A DNA stretch of 7,455 bases from Anaerolineaceae bacterium. Lineage in GTDB: Bacteria > Chloroflexota > Anaerolineae > Anaerolineales > Anaerolineaceae. Position 1 is the first letter of the stretch, and every line of letters begins with the position of its first letter. Shown here one piece after another: positions 1 through 6,425 of the stretch. The stretch lies in the NCBI GenBank assembly GCA_003448875.1, contig DLXG01000242.1, forward strand, positions 1 to 7,455. The letters are read 5' to 3'. The position numbers were made by a program, and so were the translations under genes. The notes under the pieces were generated by a model. It saw nothing but the letters and a program-made list of their open reading frames with translations. It was not told where the DNA came from and ran no database searches.

Positions 1-1198
1 AACGGCGTTCCAGATTGGGAATGACCCCTTCAAAAGCAGTTTGATAAGATGACTGCCGGTCATTTCGACCGTGAAAGTGCACCCGAATTTCCTCGCCGCC
101 CGTACCGTAGAGGATTTTATCAAGTTTTTCCTTCGGAATGGTATAAACCGGGGCATTCAGGTCAATGTGATAGCGGGCTGCCACTGCTTCAACCATTTGC
201 CAGTAATAACCGCCCTGATCGCGCGGGCCGTTCCATTCGAGAGCGATAATCGCCCCATCGTTCAAGGAACGTTCCTTATCGGGTATCAGTAAATCGGGAT
301 CAATTTCAAGTTTGCTGCCTAACCCCTGACAATCCGGGCAGGCCCCATGGGGTGTGTTGAATGAAAATGTACGCGGTTCGATCTCCGGCAGTGAAACGCC
401 GTGTTCCGGGCAGGCCAGATGCTCAGAGTAAAACAGATCCTGAGGCGGATCGCTGGAAAGGTTTTGCACAATCAAATAGCCTTCCCCTACTTTCAGGGCG
501 GTTTCCACCGAGTCGGTTAAGCGCGAACGGGCGGCCTGTTCATCTTCGGCACTCTCCGCTTGACTCAAAACCAGACGGTCAACCACCGCCTCGATATTAT
601 GGATCTTATAGCGGTCGAGCGTAATTTCATCATCCAAGGAATACACTGTGCCATCTACCCTCACCCGCACAAAGCCGGCTTTGCGGATTTCATCAAAGAC
701 CGCCTGATAGGTACCCTTTCTGCCGCGCACTATCGGTGCAAGGATCAGGATGCGCGTTCCGGCTGGCATCTTTTCAATCGCATCTACAATTTCCTGGGCT
801 GATTGACGGACTACTTCCCGCCCGCAAACCGGACAATGAGGTATACCGACCCGTGCGAACAACAGGCGCAGGTAGTCATACACTTCGGTAACCGTTCCCA
901 CTGTCGAACGCGGGTTACGCGAAGTTGCCTTCTGGTCAATCGAGACCGCCGGAGATAAGCCCTCGATCGAATCCACATCTGGTTTTTCCATTTGTCCCAA
1001 AAACTGACGGGCATAGGCTGAAAGTGATTCTACGTAGCGGCGCTGACCCTCGGCGAAGATCGTATCAAAGGCCAGTGAACTTTTTCCGGAGCCCGAAAGA
1101 CCGGTGATGACCACCAGTTGATCGCGGGGAATTTCAACCGTGATATTTTTCAAATTGTGCTCACGAGCACCAACTACCCGAATGACGTTTTGGGTCAT
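1..1198 (-). CDS. uvrA: UvrA, excinuclease ABC subunit A (N-terminal part, runs off the left edge)
   Basis: UvrA is the ATP-dependent damage-recognition subunit of cytoplasmic nucleotide excision repair; it loads UvrB onto damaged DNA. Translating the minus strand from the ATG at 1198 gives 399 open residues plus one base, against a usual family length of about 940-960. The start MTQNVIRVVGAREHNLKNI is typical. Walker A GLSGSGKS is at residues 33-40, followed by the near-invariant SLAFDTIFAEGQRRYVESLS block (41-60). HCPVCGR is at 121-127. The first zinc module is at 263-290 as C263-x2-H266-x20-C287-x2-C290, and EPRTFSFNTPHGACPDC is the usual sequence around its second half. The second ATPase domain lies outside the window. 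The start is supported by AAAGG at 1212-1208, nine bases upstream, and by a TATAAT box behind it. It is divergent from the MFS gene. Identity is clear; only completeness is unknown. Confidence 0.97.
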   Translation of the reverse strand, partial: MTQNVIRVVGAREHNLKNITVEIPRDQLVVITGLSGSGKSSLAFDTIFAEGQRRYVESLSAYARQFLGQMEKPDVDSIEGLSPAVSIDQKATSRNPRSTVGTVTEVYDYLRLLFARVGIPHCPVCGREVVRQSAQEIVDAIEKMPAGTRILILAPIVRGRKGTYQAVFDEIRKAGFVRVRVDGTVYSLDDEITLDRYKIHNIEAVVDRLVLSQAESAEDEQAARSRLTDSVETALKVGEGYLIVQNLSSDPPQDLFYSEHLACPEHGVSLPEIEPRTFSFNTPHGACPDCQGLGSKLEIDPDLLIPDKERSLNDGAIIALEWNGPRDQGGYYWQMVEAVAARYHIDLNAPVYTIPKEKLDKILYGTGGEEIRVHFHGRNDRQSSYQTAFEGVIPNLERR

Positions 1199-1214
1199 AA
1201 ATTAAAACCTTTAT

Positions 1215-1230
1215 TAGAAATTGTTTTCTA
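1215..1230. promoter_or_regulatory. Palindrome TAGAAA-N4-TTTCTA over the uvrA start point, candidate operator
   Basis: TAGAAATTGTTTTCTA is a perfect 6-bp inverted repeat with a 4-bp spacer. It touches the downstream edge of the uvrA -10 box and covers the predicted transcription start near 1223, where a repressor would block initiation. The core GAAA-N4-TTTC has the same architecture as the Gram-positive LexA box (GAAC-N4-GTTC) but differs at the inner position of each half. Since uvrA is a classic SOS gene, a LexA-like site is a reasonable guess, not a demonstration. The repeat is seen directly; its function is inferred. Confidence 0.4.
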
Positions 1231-1260
1231 TTATAACATGCTTCTCGGGCATGAAATCAA
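1230..1260 (-). promoter_or_regulatory. Predicted sigma-70-type promoter of uvrA
   Basis: Read on the minus strand, a perfect TATAAT lies at 1235-1230. A TTGATT at 1260-1255 could be the -35 box with a long 19-bp spacer, or TGATTT with 18 bp. Transcription would start near 1223, leaving a leader of about 25 bases that contains the AAAGG ribosome binding site. The -10 box is strong; the -35 box is weak. Two inverted repeats sit over and within this promoter and are listed separately. Confidence 0.6.
1237..1253. repeat. Inverted repeat CATGC-N7-GCATG inside the uvrA promoter spacer
   Basis: CATGC at 1237-1241 and GCATG at 1249-1253 form a perfect 5-bp inverted repeat around TTCTCGG. It lies between the proposed -35 and -10 boxes of uvrA, so a protein bound there would compete with RNA polymerase. 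Because it is upstream of the predicted start point it would act at the DNA level, not as an RNA hairpin. Five-bp arms are short enough to arise by chance. Confidence 0.25.
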
Positions 1261-1361
1261 TTTTGAATCAGGCAATCCATAATTGTACCCTAAAACAAAA
1301 CTGGCTTGGGATTGTTAATAACTCTTAACTTATTTTTCGCCCATAGATTACGTTCACTATG

Positions 1362-1367
1362 TATAAT
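1362..1367 (+). promoter_or_regulatory. Predicted -10 box for the MFS transporter gene
   Basis: A perfect TATAAT lies 35 bases before the ATG at 1403, giving a start near 1374 and a leader of about 29 bases that carries the GGAGAG ribosome binding site at 1392-1397. The hexamers 16-18 bp upstream (around 1338-1345, GCCCAT-like) do not resemble TTGACA, so an activator may be needed or the call may be wrong. Further upstream, GTTAA at 1314-1318 and TTAAC at 1325-1329 form a weak 5-bp inverted repeat. Confidence 0.4.
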
Positions 1368-1402
1368 CTTTCTATTCCAAGAAAATCCATTGGAGAGAAA
1401 TC

Positions 1403-2740
1403 ATGGAAGAACAAAAACGCAAACGTGCCATTTGGGCCTGGACGATGTATGATTGGGCAAATTCGGCTTTTGCCACCACGATTATGGCAGCCGTCCTGCC
1501 GGTTTATTACACCTCTGTGGCTGCCGCCAACCTGCCGCCGAATATCGCCACTGCTTACTGGGGGTTTACAACTTCTATTTCTGCATTAATTGCAGCAGTG
1601 ATCAGCCCCATACTGGGTGCCATGGCCGATTTTAGAGGCGCAAAGAAACGTTTTCTGACCATTTTTATGATGCTGGGTGTTACCGGAACAGCCCTCCTGT
1701 ATTTTGTACGCACAGGTGACTGGCTGCTCGGTTCACTCTTTTTTATTTTAGGCAATATCGGCTTTGCCGGCAGTCTGGTTTATTACGACGCTTTGCTGCC
1801 TCATGTAGCCAGGCCCGATGAGCTCGATCAGGTCTCCTCGCGCGGCTACGCCATGGGCTATATCGGCGGAGGTGTGTTGCTGGCCATCAATCTGGCAATG
1901 ATCCTGTTCGTACCCGGCTTTTTCCCGCCCGAGCAGGAAGGCGAAATCACCCAACTGATGACCCGCATGGCGTTCTTAACCGTAGCGGTATGGTGGTTTA
2001 TCTTTACCCTGCCGCTGTTGAGATATGTTTCCGAACCCAAGCGGCGCATTCTGCCCGGCGAAGAAAAATTCAACCCTGTTCAAGCCAGTTTCAGCCGTCT
2101 CTCCACCACTTTCAAAGAAATCCGTAACTACCGCGATCTCTCGATTTTCCTGCTGGCCTTCTGGGTCTATGCAAATGGGATTGGCACGATCATCACCATG
2201 GCAACCGCCTATGGAAACGAAATTGGTATCGGTCAGACTACCCTGATTGGCACTTTACTGATGGTGCAATTTCTGGCCGCGCCATTCGCCATCCTCTTTG
2301 GCCGGTTGGCCAAGCGGATCGGGCCGAAAAAGGCGATTTACCTCAGTTTATCGGTTTATACCCTGATTTCGATTATGGGGTATTTCCTTCAATTCGAGTG
2401 GCAGTTCTGGGCATTAGGCGCGCTGGTTGCCACCGTGCAGGGCGGCAGTCAGGCATTGAGCCGTTCGGTCATGGGACGCATGATTCCAAAAAGCAAATCG
2501 GCAGAGTTTTTTGGCTTTTTCAGTGTATTTGAAAAATTTGCCAACATTGCCGGGCCGTTCCTGTTTGGGGTGGTTTCAACTCTGACCGGCGCCAGCCGTT
2601 TGAGCATCGTTTCGTTGATTTTCTTCTTTGCCATTGGTATGCTGCTGCTCAGCCGGGTGAATATCGAACGCGGCATGAAAGTTGCCGAGCTGGAAGAACA
2701 GACCCTGATTGATCAGGATGCCCTCACCCAACCGGCCTGA
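1403..2740 (+). CDS. MFS transporter of the Atg22/UMF (BtlA-like) type
   Basis: This is a 445-residue polytopic inner-membrane protein with about 12 predicted hydrophobic helices, the usual size for a major facilitator. The N-terminal signature WAWTMYDWANSAFATTI (residues 11-27) is characteristic of the Atg22-like/UMF branch. An MFS motif A variant, LGAMADFRGAKKRF, is at 71-84 in the loop after helix 2. LLPHVARPDELDQVSSRGYA (131-150) and GGSQALSRSVMGRMIPKS (347-364) followed by EFFGFFSVFEKFANIAGP are also typical of the branch. A loop of about 30 residues (212-242) separates the two six-helix halves. Bacterial members are presumed exporters or solute permeases, but the substrate cannot be read from sequence. 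GGAGAG at 1392-1397, five bases before the ATG, fixes the start. The gene is divergent from uvrA and convergent, with a 3-bp gap, with the minus-strand cluster. Confidence 0.9.
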   Translation: MEEQKRKRAIWAWTMYDWANSAFATTIMAAVLPVYYTSVAAANLPPNIATAYWGFTTSISALIAAVISPILGAMADFRGAKKRFLTIFMMLGVTGTALLYFVRTGDWLLGSLFFILGNIGFAGSLVYYDALLPHVARPDELDQVSSRGYAMGYIGGGVLLAINLAMILFVPGFFPPEQEGEITQLMTRMAFLTVAVWWFIFTLPLLRYVSEPKRRILPGEEKFNPVQASFSRLSTTFKEIRNYRDLSIFLLAFWVYANGIGTIITMATAYGNEIGIGQTTLIGTLLMVQFLAAPFAILFGRLAKRIGPKKAIYLSLSVYTLISIMGYFLQFEWQFWALGALVATVQGGSQALSRSVMGRMIPKSKSAEFFGFFSVFEKFANIAGPFLFGVVSTLTGASRLSIVSLIFFFAIGMLLLSRVNIERGMKVAELEEQTLIDQDALTQPA

Positions 2741-2743
2741 GAG

Positions 2744-2845
2744 TCAGCCCCAAAAACCACTCTGAAAGCCCGCAAACAGTGCAGCCACCAAAAGGATTAC
2801 CAGTCCGATTGCAAGGGTGAGTAATGTGATCAAACGGCTGCGCAT
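2744..2845 (-). CDS. 33-residue single-helix membrane protein, unrecognised
   Basis: A short ORF begins with ATG at 2845 and ends with TGA at 2746-2744. It starts MRSRLITLLT, continues as an unbroken Leu/Ile/Val/Ala/Gly-rich stretch to about residue 26, and ends FQSGFWG. This predicts one membrane helix with Arg2 and Arg4 in the cytoplasm and a short outer tail. GGAG at 2856-2853 is seven bases before the ATG and one base after the stop codon of the oxidoreductase gene, so translation is probably coupled to that gene. Twelve bases separate the two genes. It could be a small accessory subunit of the heme/flavin oxidoreductase, as small single-helix proteins often are in membrane redox complexes, but this is inferred from position. 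I do not recognise the family. Its stop lies 3 bp from the stop of the convergent MFS gene. Confidence 0.6.
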   Translation of the reverse strand: MRSRLITLLTLAIGLVILLVAALFAGFQSGFWG

Positions 2846-2857
2846 GGCAATTCTCCA

Positions 2858-4201
2858 CTATACCAGATCGAACCGTTCGGAGTGAACATCACCGGCGAAG
2901 AAACCCATCTCGGCCAACACGCCTTCGACCGCGTTCATCATCGGCACCGGCCCGCAGATGAAAATTTCAATCTGATCTTTCTGGCGCTGCGGTGTTAACC
3001 AGCGTTCGAGTACCTCACGGGTAATATAACCTGTTTCCCCCTGCCAGCCGTCCGGTGGATTCTCCAACACATACACCACCGTCAGGTTCAAGCGCTCCTT
3101 TAAAGCCTCGACTTCATCGTATAAAGTCAAACTTTCGAGGTCTTTTCCGCCATAAATCAATAACAGAGGGCGCTGGTCGTTGCGCTGAGCCAGTGTGTGC
3201 AGCATACTCACCATGGGGGTAATTCCCACTCCCCCGGCAATGAACACAAAGCCTCTGGCATGCGGATGCCGGTCAATGCTGAATGCCCCATACGGGCCGT
3301 CCACATACACGATATCCTCAGGCTTTAATTCTTTAATCCTGCGGGTAAAATCCCCCAGTTCTTTGATCGTAAACCGCACACTGCCATCCGCTGCCGGAGC
3401 CGAAGAGAAGGAAAAGGGATGCTCCGCATCTTTGAAAGGGGAATTGAAAGCCGTCAACCACGCAAACTGCCCCGGCTGGAATTGCATGCCGCTATGACCG
3501 GCTGGTTCCGCAACCAATGACCAGCTGCTGCCGCGCTCCGCTTTGACTTCTCGCACACGATAGGGAGTGCGCAACAATTGCCACGGCTTCCAGACCCGGG
3601 TGTAAAACAACAATCCAACGAAGAAAATCGAATAAGCCGCCCAAAGCAGCCGTTTCCACGGCACATTAATATACCAGTTCACCCCTAACACGTGCAGCAT
3701 GGCAAAAGCCACCGCCGCCGTGGCCAGTATGCCATGCCAGATTCGCCAGCGGGTATATTCAATTTTCAACGGCTTGCGCCATAAAGCCATCCCTATCAAG
3801 GCTGAAAGCGCAATCAGCGAAGTAACTGCAAAACGAGCCCGCCACGGTGTTTCGGGTGAAAAAATATTCAAAATGCTGACGGGATGAATCTGCGGGACAA
3901 AGAGCAAAATCGGGTGGATTACAATAAGAACAAATGCCAGTATTGAAATTTGCCGGTGAAAGTGGTAAACCACATCCGCTCCATAAGGGGACTTAATGGT
4001 TTTGAAGCGCGCCGTAAGAGCGAATTGCAATGCCATCATCGCCAGCCCCACAAAACCTAATGCTACCGAAAATTCACGGATAAACTCCCGTCCCGGCGGG
4101 CGGGGCGGCAAGAACATCACCAGAACGGGCAGCAGAGTCAGAAACAGGTAAACAAGAATCCAGAAGATTCCTTGAAGGATGCGATTAAGTCTGTGATTCA
4201 T
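2858..4201 (-). CDS. Ferric-reductase-like transmembrane oxidoreductase (b-type heme, FAD and NAD(P)H domains)
   Basis: This 447-residue inner-membrane protein has the NADPH-oxidase/ferric-reductase layout. About six hydrophobic helices span residues 12-203. Histidine pairs H82/H96 and H156/H170 each show the H-x13-H spacing that holds two stacked b-type hemes in this superfamily. A cytoplasmic ferredoxin-reductase-like module follows: QFQPGQFAWL (240-249), the FAD-binding HPFSFSSAP (261-269), GPYGAF (302-307), the nucleotide-binding GGVGITPMVSML (323-334), and ICGPVPMM (415-422) near the C-terminal ERFDLV. It should pass electrons from cytoplasmic NAD(P)H through FAD and two hemes across the membrane. 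The acceptor (ferric iron, oxygen, quinone or a partner protein) is unknown. The chosen start has GGAGG nine bases upstream. It follows the epimerase gene by 103 bp and is tightly followed by a tiny membrane-protein gene. Confidence 0.88.
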   Translation of the reverse strand: MNHRLNRILQGIFWILVYLFLTLLPVLVMFLPPRPPGREFIREFSVALGFVGLAMMALQFALTARFKTIKSPYGADVVYHFHRQISILAFVLIVIHPILLFVPQIHPVSILNIFSPETPWRARFAVTSLIALSALIGMALWRKPLKIEYTRWRIWHGILATAAVAFAMLHVLGVNWYINVPWKRLLWAAYSIFFVGLLFYTRVWKPWQLLRTPYRVREVKAERGSSWSLVAEPAGHSGMQFQPGQFAWLTAFNSPFKDAEHPFSFSSAPAADGSVRFTIKELGDFTRRIKELKPEDIVYVDGPYGAFSIDRHPHARGFVFIAGGVGITPMVSMLHTLAQRNDQRPLLLIYGGKDLESLTLYDEVEALKERLNLTVVYVLENPPDGWQGETGYITREVLERWLTPQRQKDQIEIFICGPVPMMNAVEGVLAEMGFFAGDVHSERFDLV

Positions 4202-4210
4202 GTTGCCTGC

Positions 4211-4215
4211 CCTCC
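4211..4215 (-). promoter_or_regulatory. Ribosome binding site that fixes the oxidoreductase start
   Basis: GGAGG read at 4215-4211 lies nine bases before the ATG at 4201. The open frame continues upstream to an ATG at 4345, but that start would overlap the end of the epimerase gene, translate through the intergenic hairpin and put a polar, non-family extension of 48 residues before the first membrane helix. The 4201 start is therefore preferred. Confidence 0.75.
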
Positions 4216-4237
4216 AAATTCTCCCTAATGATAACAT

Positions 4238-4274
4238 ACGCCCTGCCGGGTTATTCACCTTGCAGGGCGTTTTT
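4238..4274 (+). terminator. Strong hairpin with a plus-strand T-tract between the epimerase and oxidoreductase genes
   Basis: ACGCCCTGC at 4238-4246 and GCAGGGCGT at 4262-4270 form a perfect 9-bp GC-rich stem around a 15-base loop, followed by TTTTT at 4270-4274 on the plus strand. As an intrinsic terminator it works for plus-strand transcription, although the flanking genes are both on the minus strand. On the minus strand the hairpin is followed by TATGTTATC with no U-tract, so it should not stop the operon transcript. There it could act as an intercistronic structure affecting mRNA stability or differential expression. The stem is certain; its role is not. Confidence 0.55.
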
Positions 4275-4304
4275 GTATAAGGCTTTTGTAAAGGAAAAAT
4301 TGGA

Positions 4305-4715
4305 TTATTTATTCGTAATTTCGTACAGCTCAACCAGCACACCACCGCTGCTCTTGGGGTGGATAAATGCCATTTTACGTCCCGGCAATTCCAGCGGGGT
4401 TTCGTTGATGAGACGCACCCCTTTGGCCTTCAAGTCTTCCAGCATTCCCTGGATATCATCCACCTCAAAACACAGATGGTGCATCCCGCCGCCGCGCTCG
4501 GCTAGAAATTTGGCTACCCCCGTATCCTCGCTGGTGGGACGCACCAGTTCGACTTCACTATCTCCAACCGGGATGAACACCACAGTCGCTTTTTGACTGG
4601 GTACATCCTCAATGTGATCCACAGCCAATCCCAGCGCATCCCGCCAGAAAGTCAACGAAGCATCTACGTCCGAGACCGCAATTGCCACATGGTTGATTTT
4701 TTTTATTTTTGCCAT
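4305..4715 (-). CDS. mce: Methylmalonyl-CoA epimerase (VOC fold)
   Basis: This 136-residue cytoplasmic metalloenzyme interconverts the S and R epimers of methylmalonyl-CoA, supplying the R form to the mutase. It has the paired beta-alpha-beta-beta-beta modules of the VOC superfamily and the usual length. The first module starts with INHVAIAVSDV; the second contains GGGMHHLCFEVDDI (75-88) and ends FIHPKSSGGVLVELYE (117-132). Comparison with the Propionibacterium enzyme places the metal ligands at H9, E56 (in VELVRP, where that enzyme has Gln), H79 or H80, and E129. The HPKSSGGVLVEL tail separates epimerases from glyoxalases and other VOC enzymes. AAGGAG at 4730-4725 lies nine bases before the ATG. 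The mutase gene ends 18 bp upstream, so the two are almost certainly co-transcribed, which supports the function. Confidence 0.95.
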   Translation of the reverse strand: MAKIKKINHVAIAVSDVDASLTFWRDALGLAVDHIEDVPSQKATVVFIPVGDSEVELVRPTSEDTGVAKFLAERGGGMHHLCFEVDDIQGMLEDLKAKGVRLINETPLELPGRKMAFIHPKSSGGVLVELYEITNK

Positions 4716-4733
4716 TTTATTTCACTCCTTGAA

Positions 4734-6383
4734 CTAAATCCAGGCGGGAGGTTCGTATTCTCCCCATACTTTGCGTAATACGCCGCAGATTTCCCCAAGC
4801 GTTACATCGTTTTCCACCATCGTGATGAACAAAGGCATCAAATTATCGCTGCCCTTTGCGGCCTGTTCCAACTGTCCCAGCAGCTCGCTCACCCTGCTCT
4901 GGTCGCGGCTGGCGCGCAATTCCGCCAGACGCCGGCGCTGCTGCTGCTCTATGGCGGGGTCTACCTGCAAGGCTTCTAATTCAAGTTTTTCTTCCACCTG
5001 AAAGGCGTTTACCCCCACAACAATTTGTTCCTTGTTTTCAACCGCTTTCTGGTAGCGATAGGCTGCTTCCTGTATCTCGTTTTGAATATAACCGCTTTCG
5101 ATTGCAGCCAGCGCGCCACCCATCGCATCAATTTTTTTGATGTATTCGCAGGCACGCTCTTCGATTTCGTTGGTTAGATACTCGATGATGTAAGAACCGG
5201 CCAGCGGGTCAATCGTATCTGCTACCCCCGATTCATAAGCGATAATTTGCTGGGTACGCAGGGCAACCCGCACCGATTTTTCAGTTGGCAGCCACAAGGC
5301 TTCATCCATACTGTTGGTATGCAGGGATTGCGTCCCGCCTAAAACTGCCGCCAGGGCCTGAATGGCTACACGGACAATGTTGTTTTCCGGCTGCTGGGCG
5401 GTCAAGGTTGAACCCCCCGTCTGAGTGTGGAAACGCAGCATCCATGACTTGGGGTCTTGAGCATGGAACCTTTCGCGCATGATTCTGGCCCACATACGGC
5501 GGGCGGCCCGGAATTTGGCGATTTCTTCCAAAAAGTTGTTGTGTGCCGCAAAGAAGAAGGACAATTGATCGGCAAAGCGGTCAACTTCCAAACCGGCCTG
5601 GATGGCCGCCTGCACATAGGCAATCGCATCCGCCAGCGTAAAGGCGACTTCCTGCACTGCGGTTGAGCCGGCTTCGCGGATGTGATAACCGGAGATGCTG
5701 ATGGTATTCCAGCGCGGAACGTTTTTTCCGCAATACTGGAACACATCTGTAATCAGACGCATCGAAGGGGCTGGCGGGAAGATATACGTCCCACGCGCTA
5801 CATACTCTTTGAGAATGTCATTTTGAATAGTACCCCGCAGCCATTTTTCTTCAACTCCCTGACGGCGGGCAACGGCGATATACATAGCCAGCAAAATAGC
5901 CGCCGGTGCATTGATGGTCATACTGGTAGAAACCTTATCCAGCGGGATTTCTTGGAAAAGGACTTCCATATCTCTCAACGAGGAAATTGATACACCGACC
6001 TTTCCCACTTCACCGCTGGCAATCGGGTCATCGGCATCGTAGCCGATTTGGGTGGGCAGATCAAAGGCCACCGAAAGCCCGGTTTGACCTTGTTGAAGCA
6101 GATAGCGGTAGCGGCGGTTCGACTCCTCCGCCGTAGCGTAACCAGCATACTGGCGCATCGTCCAAAACCGCCCCCGGTACATGGTTGGCTGAACACCGCG
6201 GGTGAAGGGGTACTCGCCCGGGAAGCCCAGTTCTTTGAGATAATCGCATTTGAATGGCAGCCCCAGCCGGGGAAGGGGAATTTGCGAGGGGGTAAAAAAT
6301 TCAGGCTGACGTTCCGGATATTTGGCAATCAGAGGTTTCAGGACTTCTTCTTCCCAACGTTTTCGTTCGGATTCAAGCGACAT
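4734..6383 (-). CDS. mcmA1: Methylmalonyl-CoA mutase, stand-alone large (catalytic barrel) subunit
   Basis: This 549-residue cytoplasmic protein matches the substrate-binding barrel of adenosylcobalamin-dependent mutases that interconvert R-methylmalonyl-CoA and succinyl-CoA. Clear blocks are [20 protein letters not shown] (65-84), [19 protein letters not shown] (102-120), [11 protein letters not shown] (184-194), [14 protein letters not shown] (229-242), [14 protein letters not shown] (322-335) and [19 protein letters not shown] (349-367). Y79, R209 and H234 align with Tyr89, Arg207 and His244 of the Propionibacterium enzyme. The Tyr/Arg pair contacts the methylmalonyl carboxylate and is Phe/Gln in isobutyryl-CoA mutase, which favours a true methylmalonyl-CoA mutase. 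The protein ends at GEYEPPAWI without the C-terminal cobalamin domain (DxHxxG) of full-length enzymes, so it needs a separate small subunit. AGAGG at 6393-6389 supports the start. It is first in the cluster, just ahead of the epimerase gene. Confidence 0.95.
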   Translation of the reverse strand: MSLESERKRWEEEVLKPLIAKYPERQPEFFTPSQIPLPRLGLPFKCDYLKELGFPGEYPFTRGVQPTMYRGRFWTMRQYAGYATAEESNRRYRYLLQQGQTGLSVAFDLPTQIGYDADDPIASGEVGKVGVSISSLRDMEVLFQEIPLDKVSTSMTINAPAAILLAMYIAVARRQGVEEKWLRGTIQNDILKEYVARGTYIFPPAPSMRLITDVFQYCGKNVPRWNTISISGYHIREAGSTAVQEVAFTLADAIAYVQAAIQAGLEVDRFADQLSFFFAAHNNFLEEIAKFRAARRMWARIMRERFHAQDPKSWMLRFHTQTGGSTLTAQQPENNIVRVAIQALAAVLGGTQSLHTNSMDEALWLPTEKSVRVALRTQQIIAYESGVADTIDPLAGSYIIEYLTNEIEERACEYIKKIDAMGGALAAIESGYIQNEIQEAAYRYQKAVENKEQIVVGVNAFQVEEKLELEALQVDPAIEQQQRRRLAELRASRDQSRVSELLGQLEQAAKGSDNLMPLFITMVENDVTLGEICGVLRKVWGEYEPPAWI

Positions 6384-6388
6384 TTTTT

Positions 6389-6393
6389 CCTCT
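6389..6393 (-). promoter_or_regulatory. Ribosome binding site that fixes the mutase start
   Basis: AGAGG, within a purine-rich GGAAAGAGGAAAAA run, lies five bases before the ATG at 6383. The frame is open upstream to an ATG at 6437, but that longer start would place the likely -10 box (6425-6420) inside the coding region and add a basic extension of 18 residues not typical of the family. [14 protein letters not shown] is the better N-terminus. Confidence 0.7.
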
Positions 6394-6419
6394 TTCCGCA
6401 AAAGGTTGATCCTGAGTTT

Positions 6420-6425
6420 AGTATA
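6420..6425 (-). promoter_or_regulatory. Predicted -10 box of the mutase-epimerase-oxidoreductase cluster
   Basis: TATACT at 6425-6420, read on the minus strand, would give a start near 6413 and a leader of about 30 bases ending in the AGAGG ribosome binding site. The sequence 16-18 bp upstream (CCAAAT-like) is a poor -35 box. No better promoter was seen between the mutase and antiporter genes on this strand, nor a convincing internal promoter before the epimerase gene. Confidence 0.4.

Noticed and set aside
361..1107. Several short plus-strand frames (361-624, 560-802, 925-1107)
   Set aside because: All are antisense to the clear uvrA coding sequence.
1314..1329. Inverted repeat GTTAA-N6-TTAAC in the uvrA/MFS intergenic region
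   Set aside because: Short AT-rich arms and a poor position relative to either -10 box; likely chance.
2728..2746. Imperfect hairpin GGCCTGA/TCAGCC at the convergent gene ends as a bidirectional terminator
   Set aside because: The stem is short and bulged, and neither strand has a following T-tract.
4202..4345. N-terminal extension of the oxidoreductase to the ATG at 4345
   Set aside because: It overlaps the epimerase stop region, reads through the intergenic hairpin and has no family character; GGAGG before 4201 supports the shorter start.
4228..4596. Plus-strand open frame of 122 codons antisense to the epimerase
   Set aside because: The epimerase on the other strand is unmistakable; this frame has no recognisable motif and begins within the hairpin region.
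5402..5746. Minus-strand open frame of 114 codons inside the mutase gene, in another frame
   Set aside because: Composition is a frame-shifted shadow of the conserved mutase barrel; there is no start signal.
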